This document shows positions 53,586 to 63,269 of a DNA stretch of 64,000 bases, piece by piece (position 1 is the stretch's first letter; each line of letters begins with the position of its first letter). The position numbers and the translations under genes were made by a program. The notes beneath the pieces were generated by a model, which was not told where the DNA came from, ran no database searches, and was given only the letters and a program-made list of their open reading frames with translations. Source of the stretch: Kaistia terrae (GTDB lineage Bacteria; Pseudomonadota; Alphaproteobacteria; Rhizobiales; Kaistiaceae); assembly GCF_026344005.1 (NCBI RefSeq), contig NZ_JAPKNH010000001.1:558001-622000 (forward strand), given 5' to 3'.

Positions 53586-56287
53586 CCCATTTCCATGTCA
53601 ATGGCCGTCACTACGAGGCAGAGCCGACCGCCGGCCAGTGCCTGCGCACCCTTCTGCGCGATCTCGAGGTATTCGGGGTCAAGAAGGGTTGCGACGCGGG
53701 CGACTGCGGCGCCTGCACGGTGCATATCGACGGCAAGCCGTTCCACTCCTGCCTGGTGCCGGCGTTTCGTGGCGAAGGCCGCGAGATCACGACGATCGAG
53801 GGCCTGGCCACGGACGGCGAACTGCATCCGATGCAGCAGGCGTTTCACGATGCGCAGGCGTTTCAATGCGGGTTCTGCACCGCCGGCATGATCATGACGG
53901 CCGTGACGCTGACCGAAGCGCAGAAGCGTGACCTGCCGCATGCGCTGAAGGGGAACCTCTGCCGCTGCACAGGCTACCGATCGATAAACGACGCGCTGCA
54001 CGGCACGTGCAACATCGAGGTGGACGTGGCCGGCAAGGCCTTGGGAGCCAGCCTGCCTAACCCGTTCACCGACGCCATACTGACCGGCACGGCGCGCTAC
54101 ACGATGGATCTTGCCGTCGAAGGGCTCCTGCACCTGAAGGTTCTACGCTCGCCCCATGCCCATGCGCGCATCGTCTCCATCGACCGCCGCGCGGCGCTCG
54201 CTGTGCCGGGCGTCGTCGCCGTGTATACTTGGGAAGACGTGCCGGGGCGCTTGTTCAGCTCGGCCTTGCACGAGGACCATCTCGTCGACCCCGACGACAT
54301 CCGCCTGCTCGACGACGTCATGCGTTTCGTCGGCCAACGCGTCGCCGCCGTGGTTGCGGAGACCGAGGCGGCGGCTGAGGCGGGCTGCCGGGCGCTCTCC
54401 GTCGACTATGAGATCCTGCCGGCCGTCTTCGACCCGGTCCTGGCGGTGCAGCCTGGAGCCCCGCTGCTGCATGACAGGGACCAGGTAACCGGGAACGACA
54501 ACATCTTCTGCACCTTGCAGGGCGAAATCGGCGACGTCGCCGAGGGCTTCGCGGAGGCCGACCTGGTGCATGAGCAGACCTATTCGACCACGCGCGTGCA
54601 GCATGTGCATCTGGAAACGCATGGATCGATCGCCTGGAAGGGTGAGGATAACCGCTGGCATGTCCGCACAAGCTCGCAGGCGCCGTTCGCCGCGCGGCAG
54701 AAGCTCGCCTACATCATGGGGATTCCGCCCCTCGATCTGCATGTGTTCACCGAGCGTGTCGGGGGCGGCTTCGGCGGCAAGCAGGAATTGGTGTCGGAAG
54801 ATCTCGTGCTGTTCGCCACGATGAAACTCGGGCGCCCGGTAAAGTGGGAATGGAGCCGCGAGGATGAGTTCATCGGCGCCACGACGCGCCACCAGATGAC
54901 CACACGGGTGAAGATCGGCGCGCGCCGGGACGGTACGCTGACGGCGCTCGACGTCGAGGTGTTCTCCAACACCGGCGCCTATGGCGGCCATGGCAGCGAA
55001 ACACTGGCGGCTGCGATGGCGAGCCCGATCGCCGCCTATCGCTGCGCCAACAAGAAGGGCATCGGCCACGCCGTCTACACCAACATGACGCCCGGCGGCG
55101 GGTTTCGCGGCTATGGCGCCTCGCAGACCACCTTCGCGGTGGAGTGCGCGATCGACGAACTGGCAAGGCAGCTCGACATCGATCCGTTCGAGATGCGTCG
55201 CATGAACGTGGTTCGGCCTGGCGACAACATCGAATCGATCTGGAAGGAACCCAGCGACGCCAGCTTCGGCAGCTACGGCATCGGGGAGTGTCTCGATATC
55301 GTCGAGCGGGAGCTGAAGAAGGACAACGGCGTCGCGAGGCCCGACGGCGCGGATTGGGCCGAGGGCCAGGGTATCGCAATGGCCATGCTGGAATGCGGGC
55401 CGCCGACCGAGCATCGCTCGGGTGCCGAAATGCGGTTGCAGCCGAACGGCACCTACCATCTCGCCTGCGGTTCGACCGAAATGGGCAACGGCATCACCAC
55501 GGCGCACAAGCAGATCGCCGCCTCGATACTGGGTACGCGCGCCGATGACATCGACATCATCAACGCCGATACGGATCGCACACCCTACGACACGGGCACG
55601 TTTGCGAGCACCGGCGTCGTGGTCGGCGGCAAGGCGGTTCACCTGGCGGCCGAGGCGATGTCGGCCGACATCCTCGACTTCGCGAGCCGCCACGCTGGCG
55701 TGCCGATCGATCAATGCCGCCTCGACAATGACGGCGTCATCTGCGGCAGCCGCCGGATCTCGCTACGCGAGTTGCATGCGGAAGGGACGAAGGTCGACCA
55801 TCGCTTTTGGGTGAGCCGCCGGGCCTATCTGTCGCCGCGCACGATCGCCTTCAACGTGCAGGGTGTACGTCTCGCCGTGCATCGCACGACCGGCGAGATC
55901 CGCGTGTTGCACAGCGTGCATGCGGCCGATATCGGCCGGCCGATCAACCCGATGCAGTGCCGCGGCCAGCTCGATGGCGCCGTTGCGATGGGGTATGGCT
56001 GGGCGCTGGTTGAGAACATGGTGCATGACGCCGACGGGCATATGGTCAATCCGCAGTTGCGCAATTGCCGCATCCCGACCTTTGCCGACACGCCGCACAC
56101 CGACATCTTCTTCGCCGATACGACCGATACGATCGGGCCTCTCGGTGCGAAGTCCCAGGGCGAGTGCGGCATCAATCCGGTGGCGCCGGCCGTCTCGAAT
56201 GCGCTGGCCGATGCCACGGGTGTAAGGTTCGCCCATCTGCCTTTCCTGCCTGATCGCCTGTTCGCCAAACTCAGTGCTGCCCCATGA
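53582..56287 (+). CDS. Molybdenum hydroxylase with fused [2Fe-2S] and molybdopterin domains
   Basis: A 901-residue xanthine dehydrogenase-family protein. The N-terminal plant-type cluster uses C37, C42, C45 and C57 and the second cluster uses C96, C99, C127 and C129. From about residue 165 the molybdopterin domains follow, with GGGFGGKQE, PGGGFRGYGASQ, and the segment GAKSQGECGINPVAPAVSNAL, split here for length, holding the catalytic Glu. The FAD subunit is separate. It hydroxylates an aromatic heterocycle, aldehyde or similar; the substrate is not predictable. No twin-arginine signal is visible, so it should be cytoplasmic, unlike the oxidase beside it. Confidence 0.9.
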   Translation: MTHFHVNGRHYEAEPTAGQCLRTLLRDLEVFGVKKGCDAGDCGACTVHIDGKPFHSCLVPAFRGEGREITTIEGLATDGELHPMQQAFHDAQAFQCGFCTAGMIMTAVTLTEAQKRDLPHALKGNLCRCTGYRSINDALHGTCNIEVDVAGKALGASLPNPFTDAILTGTARYTMDLAVEGLLHLKVLRSPHAHARIVSIDRRAALAVPGVVAVYTWEDVPGRLFSSALHEDHLVDPDDIRLLDDVMRFVGQRVAAVVAETEAAAEAGCRALSVDYEILPAVFDPVLAVQPGAPLLHDRDQVTGNDNIFCTLQGEIGDVAEGFAEADLVHEQTYSTTRVQHVHLETHGSIAWKGEDNRWHVRTSSQAPFAARQKLAYIMGIPPLDLHVFTERVGGGFGGKQELVSEDLVLFATMKLGRPVKWEWSREDEFIGATTRHQMTTRVKIGARRDGTLTALDVEVFSNTGAYGGHGSETLAAAMASPIAAYRCANKKGIGHAVYTNMTPGGGFRGYGASQTTFAVECAIDELARQLDIDPFEMRRMNVVRPGDNIESIWKEPSDASFGSYGIGECLDIVERELKKDNGVARPDGADWAEGQGIAMAMLECGPPTEHRSGAEMRLQPNGTYHLACGSTEMGNGITTAHKQIAASILGTRADDIDIINADTDRTPYDTGTFASTGVVVGGKAVHLAAEAMSADILDFASRHAGVPIDQCRLDNDGVICGSRRISLRELHAEGTKVDHRFWVSRRAYLSPRTIAFNVQGVRLAVHRTTGEIRVLHSVHAADIGRPINPMQCRGQLDGAVAMGYGWALVENMVHDADGHMVNPQLRNCRIPTFADTPHTDIFFADTTDTIGPLGAKSQGECGINPVAPAVSNALADATGVRFAHLPFLPDRLFAKLSAAP

Positions 56288-57240
56288 GCGATGCGGCAGC
56301 CAGCGTCAGCCTCGTCACGCAAACCTGCGTTCGGCCCGAATGCGCGGAAGCCTTCGCTCAATGGCAGGGTGAAACCAGCCGGGTAATCTCCGCCTTTCCG
56401 GGGTTCATCGAGCAGCGGCTGATGCCGCCGCACCCGCCGCTGCAGGTCGACTGGGTGATCCTGCAGCGCTTCGTCAATCTCGACGATGCCAGGCGATGGC
56501 TGGGCTCGTCCGAACGGCAGTCCCGCATCGAAGGCGCTGCCCCGATGCTCGTGGGTCGCGATGACGTCCATATCGTGCGCGACGATGCGGGTGCGGCGCG
56601 CACGGCGCCGGTCTCCGCCGTGATCAGCACGCGGGTGAAGCCCGGCATGGAGGCCGAATACCGCAAATGGGAGCAGAAGATCGCCGCCGCGCAGTCGAAG
56701 GCGGCAGGCTTGCAGGGCTATCGCTTCGAGCCGGCCGTGCCGGGCGTGCAGGAAGACTATGTCGCGATCCTGCGTTTTGACAGCGAAGCCAATCTGAAGG
56801 CCTGGCTCGAGTCGCCTGTGCGACGTCGACTGGTCGACGAAGCGGCGCCGCTGACGGCGGAGTTCCACACGCGGATGGCGGATAGCGGCTTCGAGCAATG
56901 GTTCCGCGATGCCACACCCGATGGGGCACCGGCGCCCGCGGCGTGGAAGATGAACATGATCGTTCTTCTGACGCTCTATCCGGTCGTCTTCCTGTGGGGC
57001 CTTCTGGTGGGCACGCCCATTCTGGCAGGCGTCCTGAAGCTGGATTTCCCCGTGGCCCTGTTCATCGGCAACGCGTTCAGCGTCATCCTCACTTCCTATC
57101 TAGTCCCGTGGACCGCCAAGCGGCTCAGCTGGTGGCTCACGCCACCGAAGGCAGGGCGAACTCTTGTGGAGCTGCGCGGCGCCGGGCTGCTGGTTGCGAC
57201 TTACGCAATCATGATCCTGCTGTTTTGGAAGGCTTTATAG
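56284..57240 (+). CDS. Membrane protein with two tandem ABM-like domains
   Basis: A 318-residue protein. Two ferredoxin-like antibiotic-biosynthesis-monooxygenase (ABM) domains are visible at about residues 5-95 and 112-200, each with an EW-type start and R-rich middle (SVSLVTQTCVRPECAEAFAQ; SAVISTRVKPGMEAEYRKWE). Three to four hydrophobic segments follow from about 225 (MIVLLTLYPVVFLWGLLVG; FIGNAFSVILTSYLVPW; final LVATYAIMILLFWKAL). It overlaps the molybdenum hydroxylase stop by four bases, so it is the last gene of the operon. The combination is known in membrane-linked ABM proteins but its reaction is unclear. Confidence 0.82.
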   Translation: MSDAAASVSLVTQTCVRPECAEAFAQWQGETSRVISAFPGFIEQRLMPPHPPLQVDWVILQRFVNLDDARRWLGSSERQSRIEGAAPMLVGRDDVHIVRDDAGAARTAPVSAVISTRVKPGMEAEYRKWEQKIAAAQSKAAGLQGYRFEPAVPGVQEDYVAILRFDSEANLKAWLESPVRRRLVDEAAPLTAEFHTRMADSGFEQWFRDATPDGAPAPAAWKMNMIVLLTLYPVVFLWGLLVGTPILAGVLKLDFPVALFIGNAFSVILTSYLVPWTAKRLSWWLTPPKAGRTLVELRGAGLLVATYAIMILLFWKAL

Positions 57241-57503
57241 GCGATCGTACGGCGGGCCCGCCTCCAACCAAGCTCAACACTCTAATCAGACGCCATCGCG
57301 TTGGGGATCGCTCTGCGTTCAGATCAGCCTTATCGCGCTCTCGCTGACGGTCTGAGCGACGTACTCGGGGCGTTCCAGGGTCTGGGCGTCCTTCGTGTAG
57401 TCGAGGCATGCGTCATCGTTGGAAAACCAATTCCGATGGCTGCTCGGTCGACCGCATGTCAGCCGCTGCGGTGGCCGCATTTCATGTCGCAATGGATGAA
57501 GGC

Positions 57504-58667
57504 TTAGCGCCTATCGAGCCGGACATGCTTGATGGCGCGGCGGAAATAAGTGAAGGCGATCTCCAGCGAGTTGTCGGGTGCTTCGAGGATCGACGGGTAG
57601 GAGAACTCCCGGTTCAGCCCGTCCTTCGAGTTGTTGGTCAGGCAGTAGCCATCGCCCGTCTCGAGGTCGATGCGTTCGCCGAAGGTCTGGCCGCCATCCT
57701 TTGAGAAAGCCAGGCTTAGCGGCGCGCGGGGCACACCCCAGATCGCCTTCCGGCGATCGGCCGGCTCAGGCGTTGACGCGGCTTCAGCGTCGCCAGCGGT
57801 ATCCTCAATGTCGTCGTAGAGCGAGAGCCGGCGATCGGTCGACGCTGAGGCGTCGACGTGGTTGTAGACGATGGCGATCTGGCCATCGGCGCAACGGATC
57901 GCCTGAACTGAGGAATTGTTGTTTGGGAGCGTCGTGGGCTCCGGTGGGCTCCAGTTCCGTCCCCCGTCATGGGAGCGGCTCCTCTGGATCCGCTCGGCGA
58001 AGCGGTGGCGGAAGAAGGCGACCATTTCGTCGCCGCCAAGTGGCACGATGTTCATGTGAACCGCGCCGATGCTCTCGGGCAGATCATGCATGGTCCAGCT
58101 GGCGCCATGGTCCACGCTGACGAGGACGGAGGCGAAATCCGCGTCGCCTGTCCAGCGCTCGCCCGGAATGCCGATGCAGCGGAACAGCGGCAGCAGCCAT
58201 TCGCCACGGCCGTTCACGACGATCGGCTGCCGGACAAAAGTTCCCGGCACGTCCCAGAGCGTTTCGACCGGGCCAAAGGTGAGGCCGCCATCGTGCGAGA
58301 TGCGCCGCTTCACCACCGAGCCGTCCTGATGGCCGGAGGTCTGCGAGGTGTGGAGCAGCCATACAGCGCCGTCCGGCGCGACGAAGAGGAGGGGGTTCTG
58401 CTCGGATTTTCCGTCGTCGTCCGAGAGCTTCTCCGGCGCCGACCAGCGCTGCGCGCCCGGCGCGAGACGGGAGAGATAGACCGAGATGTCGCCCATGCCC
58501 TCCATCGTGCCGCCGAACCAGACGCAGGTCAGCGTTCCATCCGGCAAGTAGGCGAGATTCGCGGCGTGGTTCTGGACTGTGAGCGCCGGAAGGAACGCAT
58601 CCGAGCGGTCACTGCCGACGCGGTGAAGAACGCCGTCCAGGCTGTCCAGGCTGGGCATCGTGGTCAT
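57504..58667 (-). CDS. Sialidase-like BNR/Asp-box protein
   Basis: A 387-residue beta-propeller protein. Four Asp-box motifs are visible: SHDGGLTF, SVDHGASW, SHDGGRNW and SKDGGQTF. There is no signal peptide, so it is probably cytoplasmic and may not be a true exo-sialidase. It starts in a four-base overlap with the lyase/aldolase-family gene and is the last gene of a four-gene operon. The family also includes enzymes acting on other acidic sugars, so the substrate is open. Confidence 0.8.
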   Translation of the reverse strand: MTTMPSLDSLDGVLHRVGSDRSDAFLPALTVQNHAANLAYLPDGTLTCVWFGGTMEGMGDISVYLSRLAPGAQRWSAPEKLSDDDGKSEQNPLLFVAPDGAVWLLHTSQTSGHQDGSVVKRRISHDGGLTFGPVETLWDVPGTFVRQPIVVNGRGEWLLPLFRCIGIPGERWTGDADFASVLVSVDHGASWTMHDLPESIGAVHMNIVPLGGDEMVAFFRHRFAERIQRSRSHDGGRNWSPPEPTTLPNNNSSVQAIRCADGQIAIVYNHVDASASTDRRLSLYDDIEDTAGDAEAASTPEPADRRKAIWGVPRAPLSLAFSKDGGQTFGERIDLETGDGYCLTNNSKDGLNREFSYPSILEAPDNSLEIAFTYFRRAIKHVRLDRR

Positions 58668-59557
58668 GGCAATTCGGCTACCTTGGCGCGGAGATCGTCG
58701 AGTTGGGTCGGGCTAAGTGGCAGGAGCGGTGGTCGCACGCGCTCCCAGCCTGTTTCGCCGTTCGCAACGCCGATCATGGCCTTGATCGCGGGGATCTGGA
58801 CATAGCTGTTCGAGAGGCTGCGCCAGGCGTTGATGCGCGCCTGGGCTGGTTCGGCAACCGACGGTTCGCGGAAGCCGTCATAAATAGCGCGAAGCGAGTC
58901 TGCGACGAGATTGGAAGTGGCGGTGATGCAGCCCGCGCCGCCCGAACCGAGCAGGGGCAGGAGGAGCGGATCGGCTCCGGCCAGCACCGCGAAGCCGGGA
59001 TGATCGGCGACCATCGCCTGCATGTTGGCAAGGTCGCCGGACGAATCCTTGATGCCGACGACGATGTCGGGAAAGGCCGCGATCAGCCGGGCGACGAGGG
59101 AGCGGGACAGCGGAACGCCCGAGACCTGCGGGATATGATAGAGGATGATCCGAAGGCGGTCGTCGCCCACCGCCTCGATGATCCGCGCATAGGCGGCGAA
59201 GAGGCCGTCGTCCGAAACGCCCTTGTAGTAATAAGGCGGCAGCATCACGACCCTGGTGACACCGTTGGCGAGCGCGTGGCGGGTCAGTTCAACAGTCTCG
59301 GGGATCGCCGCGACACCGGTTCCCGGGATCAGCTGATCGGGAGCGATACCGGCGCCGAGGGCTGCCTCCAGTATGGTCTTTCGCTCAGCGAGCGAGAGGG
59401 AATTTGCCTCGCCTGTGGTGCCGAGCAGGGCGATGCCGTGGCATCCCATGTCGAGAAGACGCTGGCAATGCTCGGCGAAAAGCCCGAGATCCGGCGAGAG
59501 ATCGGCGTTGAACGGCGTCGCCGCCGCGCAGTTGACGCCCGAAATGGCGAAGCTCAT
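58664..59557 (-). CDS. Dihydrodipicolinate synthase/N-acetylneuraminate lyase family protein
   Basis: A 297-residue Schiff-base class I lyase or aldolase of the DHDPS/NAL family: GTTGEANSL motif, Tyr140 (YHIP in place of the usual YNxP), and Schiff-base Lys170 in VVGIKDSSG. It is coupled to PdxA upstream and the sialidase-like gene downstream by four-base overlaps. A catabolic role is more likely than lysine synthesis because of the operon partners. Confidence 0.9.
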   Translation of the reverse strand: MSFAISGVNCAAATPFNADLSPDLGLFAEHCQRLLDMGCHGIALLGTTGEANSLSLAERKTILEAALGAGIAPDQLIPGTGVAAIPETVELTRHALANGVTRVVMLPPYYYKGVSDDGLFAAYARIIEAVGDDRLRIILYHIPQVSGVPLSRSLVARLIAAFPDIVVGIKDSSGDLANMQAMVADHPGFAVLAGADPLLLPLLGSGGAGCITATSNLVADSLRAIYDGFREPSVAEPAQARINAWRSLSNSYVQIPAIKAMIGVANGETGWERVRPPLLPLSPTQLDDLRAKVAELP

Positions 59558-60534
59558 GCGACGTTCCTCGGCGTGCCGGCGAGCCGCTTCGCATAAGCGA
59601 TGGCCGCGTGCATGTTGACGTGATCGGCCTTGCCGGTGCCGGCGATGTCAAAGGCGGTTCCGTGGTCGACCGATGCGCGGTCGATCGGCAGGCCAAGCGA
59701 CACGTTGACGGTCGTGTCGAACGCGACCAGCTTCATCGGGATGTGGCCCTGATCGTGATACTGTGCGACGACCAGGTCGAACGCGCCGTTATAGGCCCGA
59801 TGGAAGACCGTGTCGGCCGAGATCGGGCCGACCGCGTCGATACCCTCCGCCCGCGCAGCCGCGACAGCGGGCGCGATCTGCTCATCGTCTTCCGTGCCGA
59901 ACAGGCCATTCTCGCCGCAATGCGGATTGAGGCCCGCGACAGCGATGCGCGGTGATTCGATCCCAAGTCGGCGGAAATGCCGGTAGCCGGCGCGGATTGT
60001 CTCAAGGATGCGCTGGGTCTTCGACCGCTCGATGGCGCCGCGCAGCGCGACGTGGGTCGAGACATGGATGACCGACATGCGCTCCGAAGCGAGCAGCATG
60101 AAGCTGGACTTGGCGCCGGTCAGCGCCGCCAGCATGCCGGTATGGCCGTCATAGTGGTGTCCGGCGTCGTTCAGCGCTTGCTTGTTGATCGGCGCAGTGA
60201 CGATGCAGCCGATCTCACCGCCTTCCGCCGCGCGTACCGCCTTCTCGATATAGCGGAAGCTGGCATCGCCAGCGCGCGGATCGAGCTTGCCGAAGGCAGG
60301 AATGTCTCCCTCGAAAGGGATGTGGTCGACGGCGATGTCATTGGACCCGGCCGAGAAATCGAGCGTCGCGCCGACGACGCCGGCGGCGCGCTGGAGCACG
60401 TCGCGATTGCCGAAGATGCGAATCTGGGCTCGCTCCGCAGGGGCAAGGTCGGCGAGCGCCTTGCAAATCACCTCGGCGCCGACGCCTGCAGCGTCGCCCA
60501 TGGTGATGCCGATGATGGGGCTAGTCTCGTTCAT
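59554..60534 (-). CDS. PdxA-family 4-hydroxythreonine-4-phosphate dehydrogenase-like protein
   Basis: A 326-residue protein with [40 protein letters not shown] and [13 protein letters not shown], and [16 protein letters not shown], all typical of PdxA. The ATG at 60534 overlaps the SDR stop; longer readings run into the SDR gene. Because it sits in a catabolic operon and not with pyridoxine genes, it may be of the PdxA2 type that oxidises phosphorylated sugar acids, though no kinase is seen nearby. Confidence 0.9.
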   Translation of the reverse strand: MNETSPIIGITMGDAAGVGAEVICKALADLAPAERAQIRIFGNRDVLQRAAGVVGATLDFSAGSNDIAVDHIPFEGDIPAFGKLDPRAGDASFRYIEKAVRAAEGGEIGCIVTAPINKQALNDAGHHYDGHTGMLAALTGAKSSFMLLASERMSVIHVSTHVALRGAIERSKTQRILETIRAGYRHFRRLGIESPRIAVAGLNPHCGENGLFGTEDDEQIAPAVAAARAEGIDAVGPISADTVFHRAYNGAFDLVVAQYHDQGHIPMKLVAFDTTVNVSLGLPIDRASVDHGTAFDIAGTGKADHVNMHAAIAYAKRLAGTPRNVA

Positions 60535-61295
60535 GGCATTAACTGTCCGCCGTTGACCTCGATGATCTGGCCAGTGATGTAGCCGCTCATGCGCTCGCTT
60601 GCGAGGAATTCGAAGGCACCGACGCATTCCTCCGGAGTGCCGAGGCGCCCCATCGGGATGGTCTGGGCGGCGGCGGCAAGCTGCTCGGGCGTCGAAAAGC
60701 GTTCGTGGAAGGGCGTCAGGATCACGCCGGGCGCGACGGCGTTGACGCGCACGCCGGTTGGGGCAAGCTCCTTGGCAAGAACGCGGGTGATCGTCGAGAC
60801 GAATCCCTTGGCCGAACCATAGAGGCCGGCACCACCGCCGCCGCCTGTACGGGCGGCGACCGACGTTGTGTTGATGATGGTGCCCGAGCGCTGTTCGCCC
60901 ATCAGCTGCGCGGCCCTGCGGGCGGCGAAGAAGACGCCGCCGATATTGAGCGCGATGACGTTCTCGTACTGCTCGTCCGTGGCGTCGGCGATGGCGGTGC
61001 GACCGAACATCGAACCGGCGTTGTTGACGAGGATATCGAGTCCGCCGAGCTGCTCCGCTGCCTGGTCAATGAGACTGGCGGCTATCTCTCCATCGGCGAC
61101 GTCGCCCTGTAGAACCGTGGCGCTGCCGCCACCCTCGCGGATCGTCGCGGCGACCGACTCGCCCCCCTCGCGATTGCCGTTGCAGTGGACCGCGACCTTG
61201 ACGCCCAGCGCGCCGAACCGGGTGGCGACAGCCGCGCCTATCCCCGAACTCGCGCCTATGATGAGGCATCGCTTGCCTTCGAGATCCGCACTCAT
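60531..61295 (-). CDS. Short-chain dehydrogenase/reductase (SDR)
   Basis: A 254-residue classical SDR: cofactor motif [16 protein letters not shown], catalytic Ser145 in TTSVAA and Tyr159-x3-Lys163 in YGSAK. Closest in style to 3-ketoacyl reductase-like or sugar dehydrogenases. It is the first gene of the minus-strand operon, 267 bases from the divergent ABC transporter gene. An oxidation or reduction step in catabolism of the transported compound is inferred. Confidence 0.9.
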   Translation of the reverse strand: MSADLEGKRCLIIGASSGIGAAVATRFGALGVKVAVHCNGNREGGESVAATIREGGGSATVLQGDVADGEIAASLIDQAAEQLGGLDILVNNAGSMFGRTAIADATDEQYENVIALNIGGVFFAARRAAQLMGEQRSGTIINTTSVAARTGGGGGAGLYGSAKGFVSTITRVLAKELAPTGVRVNAVAPGVILTPFHERFSTPEQLAAAAQTIPMGRLGTPEECVGAFEFLASERMSGYITGQIIEVNGGQLMP

Positions 61296-61562
61296 CGTCC
61301 CGTCCTTCCCAATGACACTTCAGTCGGAGCCTCACAACTGAGCGCCTTGTTGTCAAGTTGCCATTTGGTTGAACGTTGTTGCCTCGCGCAGGGACTTACT
61401 AGGTATTGTAAGGCTTCAGGCGCCATTCTTCACATCGCCGTCCGGAATTTTCGATTCCGTATTGACAGGTTTACAATTCGGGGTGAGGGTTCGCGTCGCG
61501 ATTGGCGAGCGCTCGTGGAGGGAGCATTCGCCGATAGGATCGCCAAATGGGAGGGACAGACA

Positions 61563-63197
61563 ATGTCGAACAGGGATACAGGCGCGCCGACTCGCCGCGA
61601 GGCGCTCAAGCTTGGCCTCGGCGCTGCCGTGGGCATCACGGCCTTCGGGTTTGGGGCCCGGATCGTCGTGGCACAGGAAGGCCAGGTGCTGAAGGTTGCC
61701 AACCCCAGCTTCGCGCAGGATTGGTCGCCGTTGCGCGGTGGTGGCGTTCCCTATCGCTGGAATTCGGCCTGGTGGGCCTCGCCGATGCGGTTCGACGCAG
61801 AGGGCAAGATTCACCCCTATGTTTTCGCAAGCTGGGCGCCGAACGCCGACAACACGGTCTGGACGTTCAAGATCGATCCGGCGTCGAAATTCTCCGATGG
61901 CAGTCCGATTACCGCGGCCGACGTCAAGGGATCCTGGGAGCTGGCGGCCATGCCGGCCTCGACCAACCAGCGCATCGCGCAGGTGATCTCCGGTGTGAAT
62001 GGATATGCCGAGATCACCGGCGGCAAGACCAAGGAACTCTCAGGCGTCGCCACGCCGGACGCATCGACGGTCGTCGTCACGCTCGCCGCGCCCGATCCGA
62101 TCTTCTTCATGCGCCTTGGCAATCACATCGCGCCGATCACCAAAGTGAGCCAGTCTCGCGGTGACGATGGCAACGAGGCGCCTGACTGGTATATGCCGCA
62201 GAACGGCGTTGTCGTCTCCGGCCCGTTCAAGCCGACCTCGATCGACCTCGATGCCGGTAAGCTGGTGTTCGAGCCGAACGAGAACTTTTTCGTCGCCAAG
62301 CCGAAGCTGGCCCGGATCGAGATCACGTCCATCGAGGACAATGTCACCGCGACGCAGTTGATCAAGTCCGGCGAATTCAACGCCCATACCGAACTGGTTA
62401 CCTCGACCATCATCCAGGATCTCGGCCCCGAATTCGCCGCCGGCCCGCAGATCCCCACCAGCCAGCACTTCTGGTTCAATGGTTCGCGCGCGCCTCTCGA
62501 TGACATCAAGGTCCGCCAGGCGCTGATCATGGCCGTCGACCGTGACGGACTGATCAAGGCTTCCTATCCGGACGGGCCGCACAAGAAGACCGACCAGGTA
62601 CTGAATTCGGTCCCCGGCGCGGACCAGTCCGGCTTCGAGCCGTTCCCCTACGATCCGGCCGCCGCCAAGAAGGCGCTCGCCGAATCGAGCTATGGCGGAC
62701 CCGAGCGACTGCCGAAGCTGCTGTTCGTCGGCATTTCGGGGCCGGCCATCCAGGCCGCGGCGCAGTACATCGCCGAGCAGTGGCGGCAGAACCTCGGCAT
62801 TACCGCCGTCGACATGAAGCCGCAGCAGGACGCGTATGCCGGTCCGGACCAGAATGCGGTGCAGATCTTCCGCGACGACGTCGGCACCCGCTTGCCGGAT
62901 GCGGCCAGCTATCTGCTCGGTTCGATCGCCTCGACCGCCGGCAATGCCCGCGACAAGATGGGCGGCTACAAGAACGAGACGGTGGACGCCAAGCTTGCCG
63001 AGGCTTCGACGAAGGCGGCCGACGACCCCGCGCGCGTAACGCTCGCGCAGGAGGCGCAGAAGGCCTTCCGGGAGGATTGGATGTTCATCCCCTGGTACGC
63101 ACAGACGATGTCGCGTTGGGCAACGGCGAATGTCGCCGGCATGGACAAGAACCTGGACTTCCAGGTCGTCGCTCCCTGGGACATTGCGATCAACTGA
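61563..63197 (+). CDS. ABC substrate-binding protein, family 5, with Tat-like signal
   Basis: A 544-residue exported binding protein. The N-terminus has TRREALKLGLGAAVGITAFG, a twin-arginine-like signal ending near VVAQ. SBP_bac_5 features include FASWAPNADNTVWTFKI, KFSDGSPITAADVKGSW, and DIKVRQALIMAVDRDGLIK. The ATG at 61563 has GGAGGG seven bases upstream. It is divergent from the SDR operon and precedes a DppB-like permease. The ligand is probably the substrate of the divergent catabolic genes. Confidence 0.88.
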   Translation: MSNRDTGAPTRREALKLGLGAAVGITAFGFGARIVVAQEGQVLKVANPSFAQDWSPLRGGGVPYRWNSAWWASPMRFDAEGKIHPYVFASWAPNADNTVWTFKIDPASKFSDGSPITAADVKGSWELAAMPASTNQRIAQVISGVNGYAEITGGKTKELSGVATPDASTVVVTLAAPDPIFFMRLGNHIAPITKVSQSRGDDGNEAPDWYMPQNGVVVSGPFKPTSIDLDAGKLVFEPNENFFVAKPKLARIEITSIEDNVTATQLIKSGEFNAHTELVTSTIIQDLGPEFAAGPQIPTSQHFWFNGSRAPLDDIKVRQALIMAVDRDGLIKASYPDGPHKKTDQVLNSVPGADQSGFEPFPYDPAAAKKALAESSYGGPERLPKLLFVGISGPAIQAAAQYIAEQWRQNLGITAVDMKPQQDAYAGPDQNAVQIFRDDVGTRLPDAASYLLGSIASTAGNARDKMGGYKNETVDAKLAEASTKAADDPARVTLAQEAQKAFREDWMFIPWYAQTMSRWATANVAGMDKNLDFQVVAPWDIAIN

Positions 63198-63269
63198 CGT
63201 CTTCGTCACGTTCCGGAGGCGCTTCATGGCGCCTCCGCCCCGACCGGATAGAAGTAGGAATCAGGGGCC

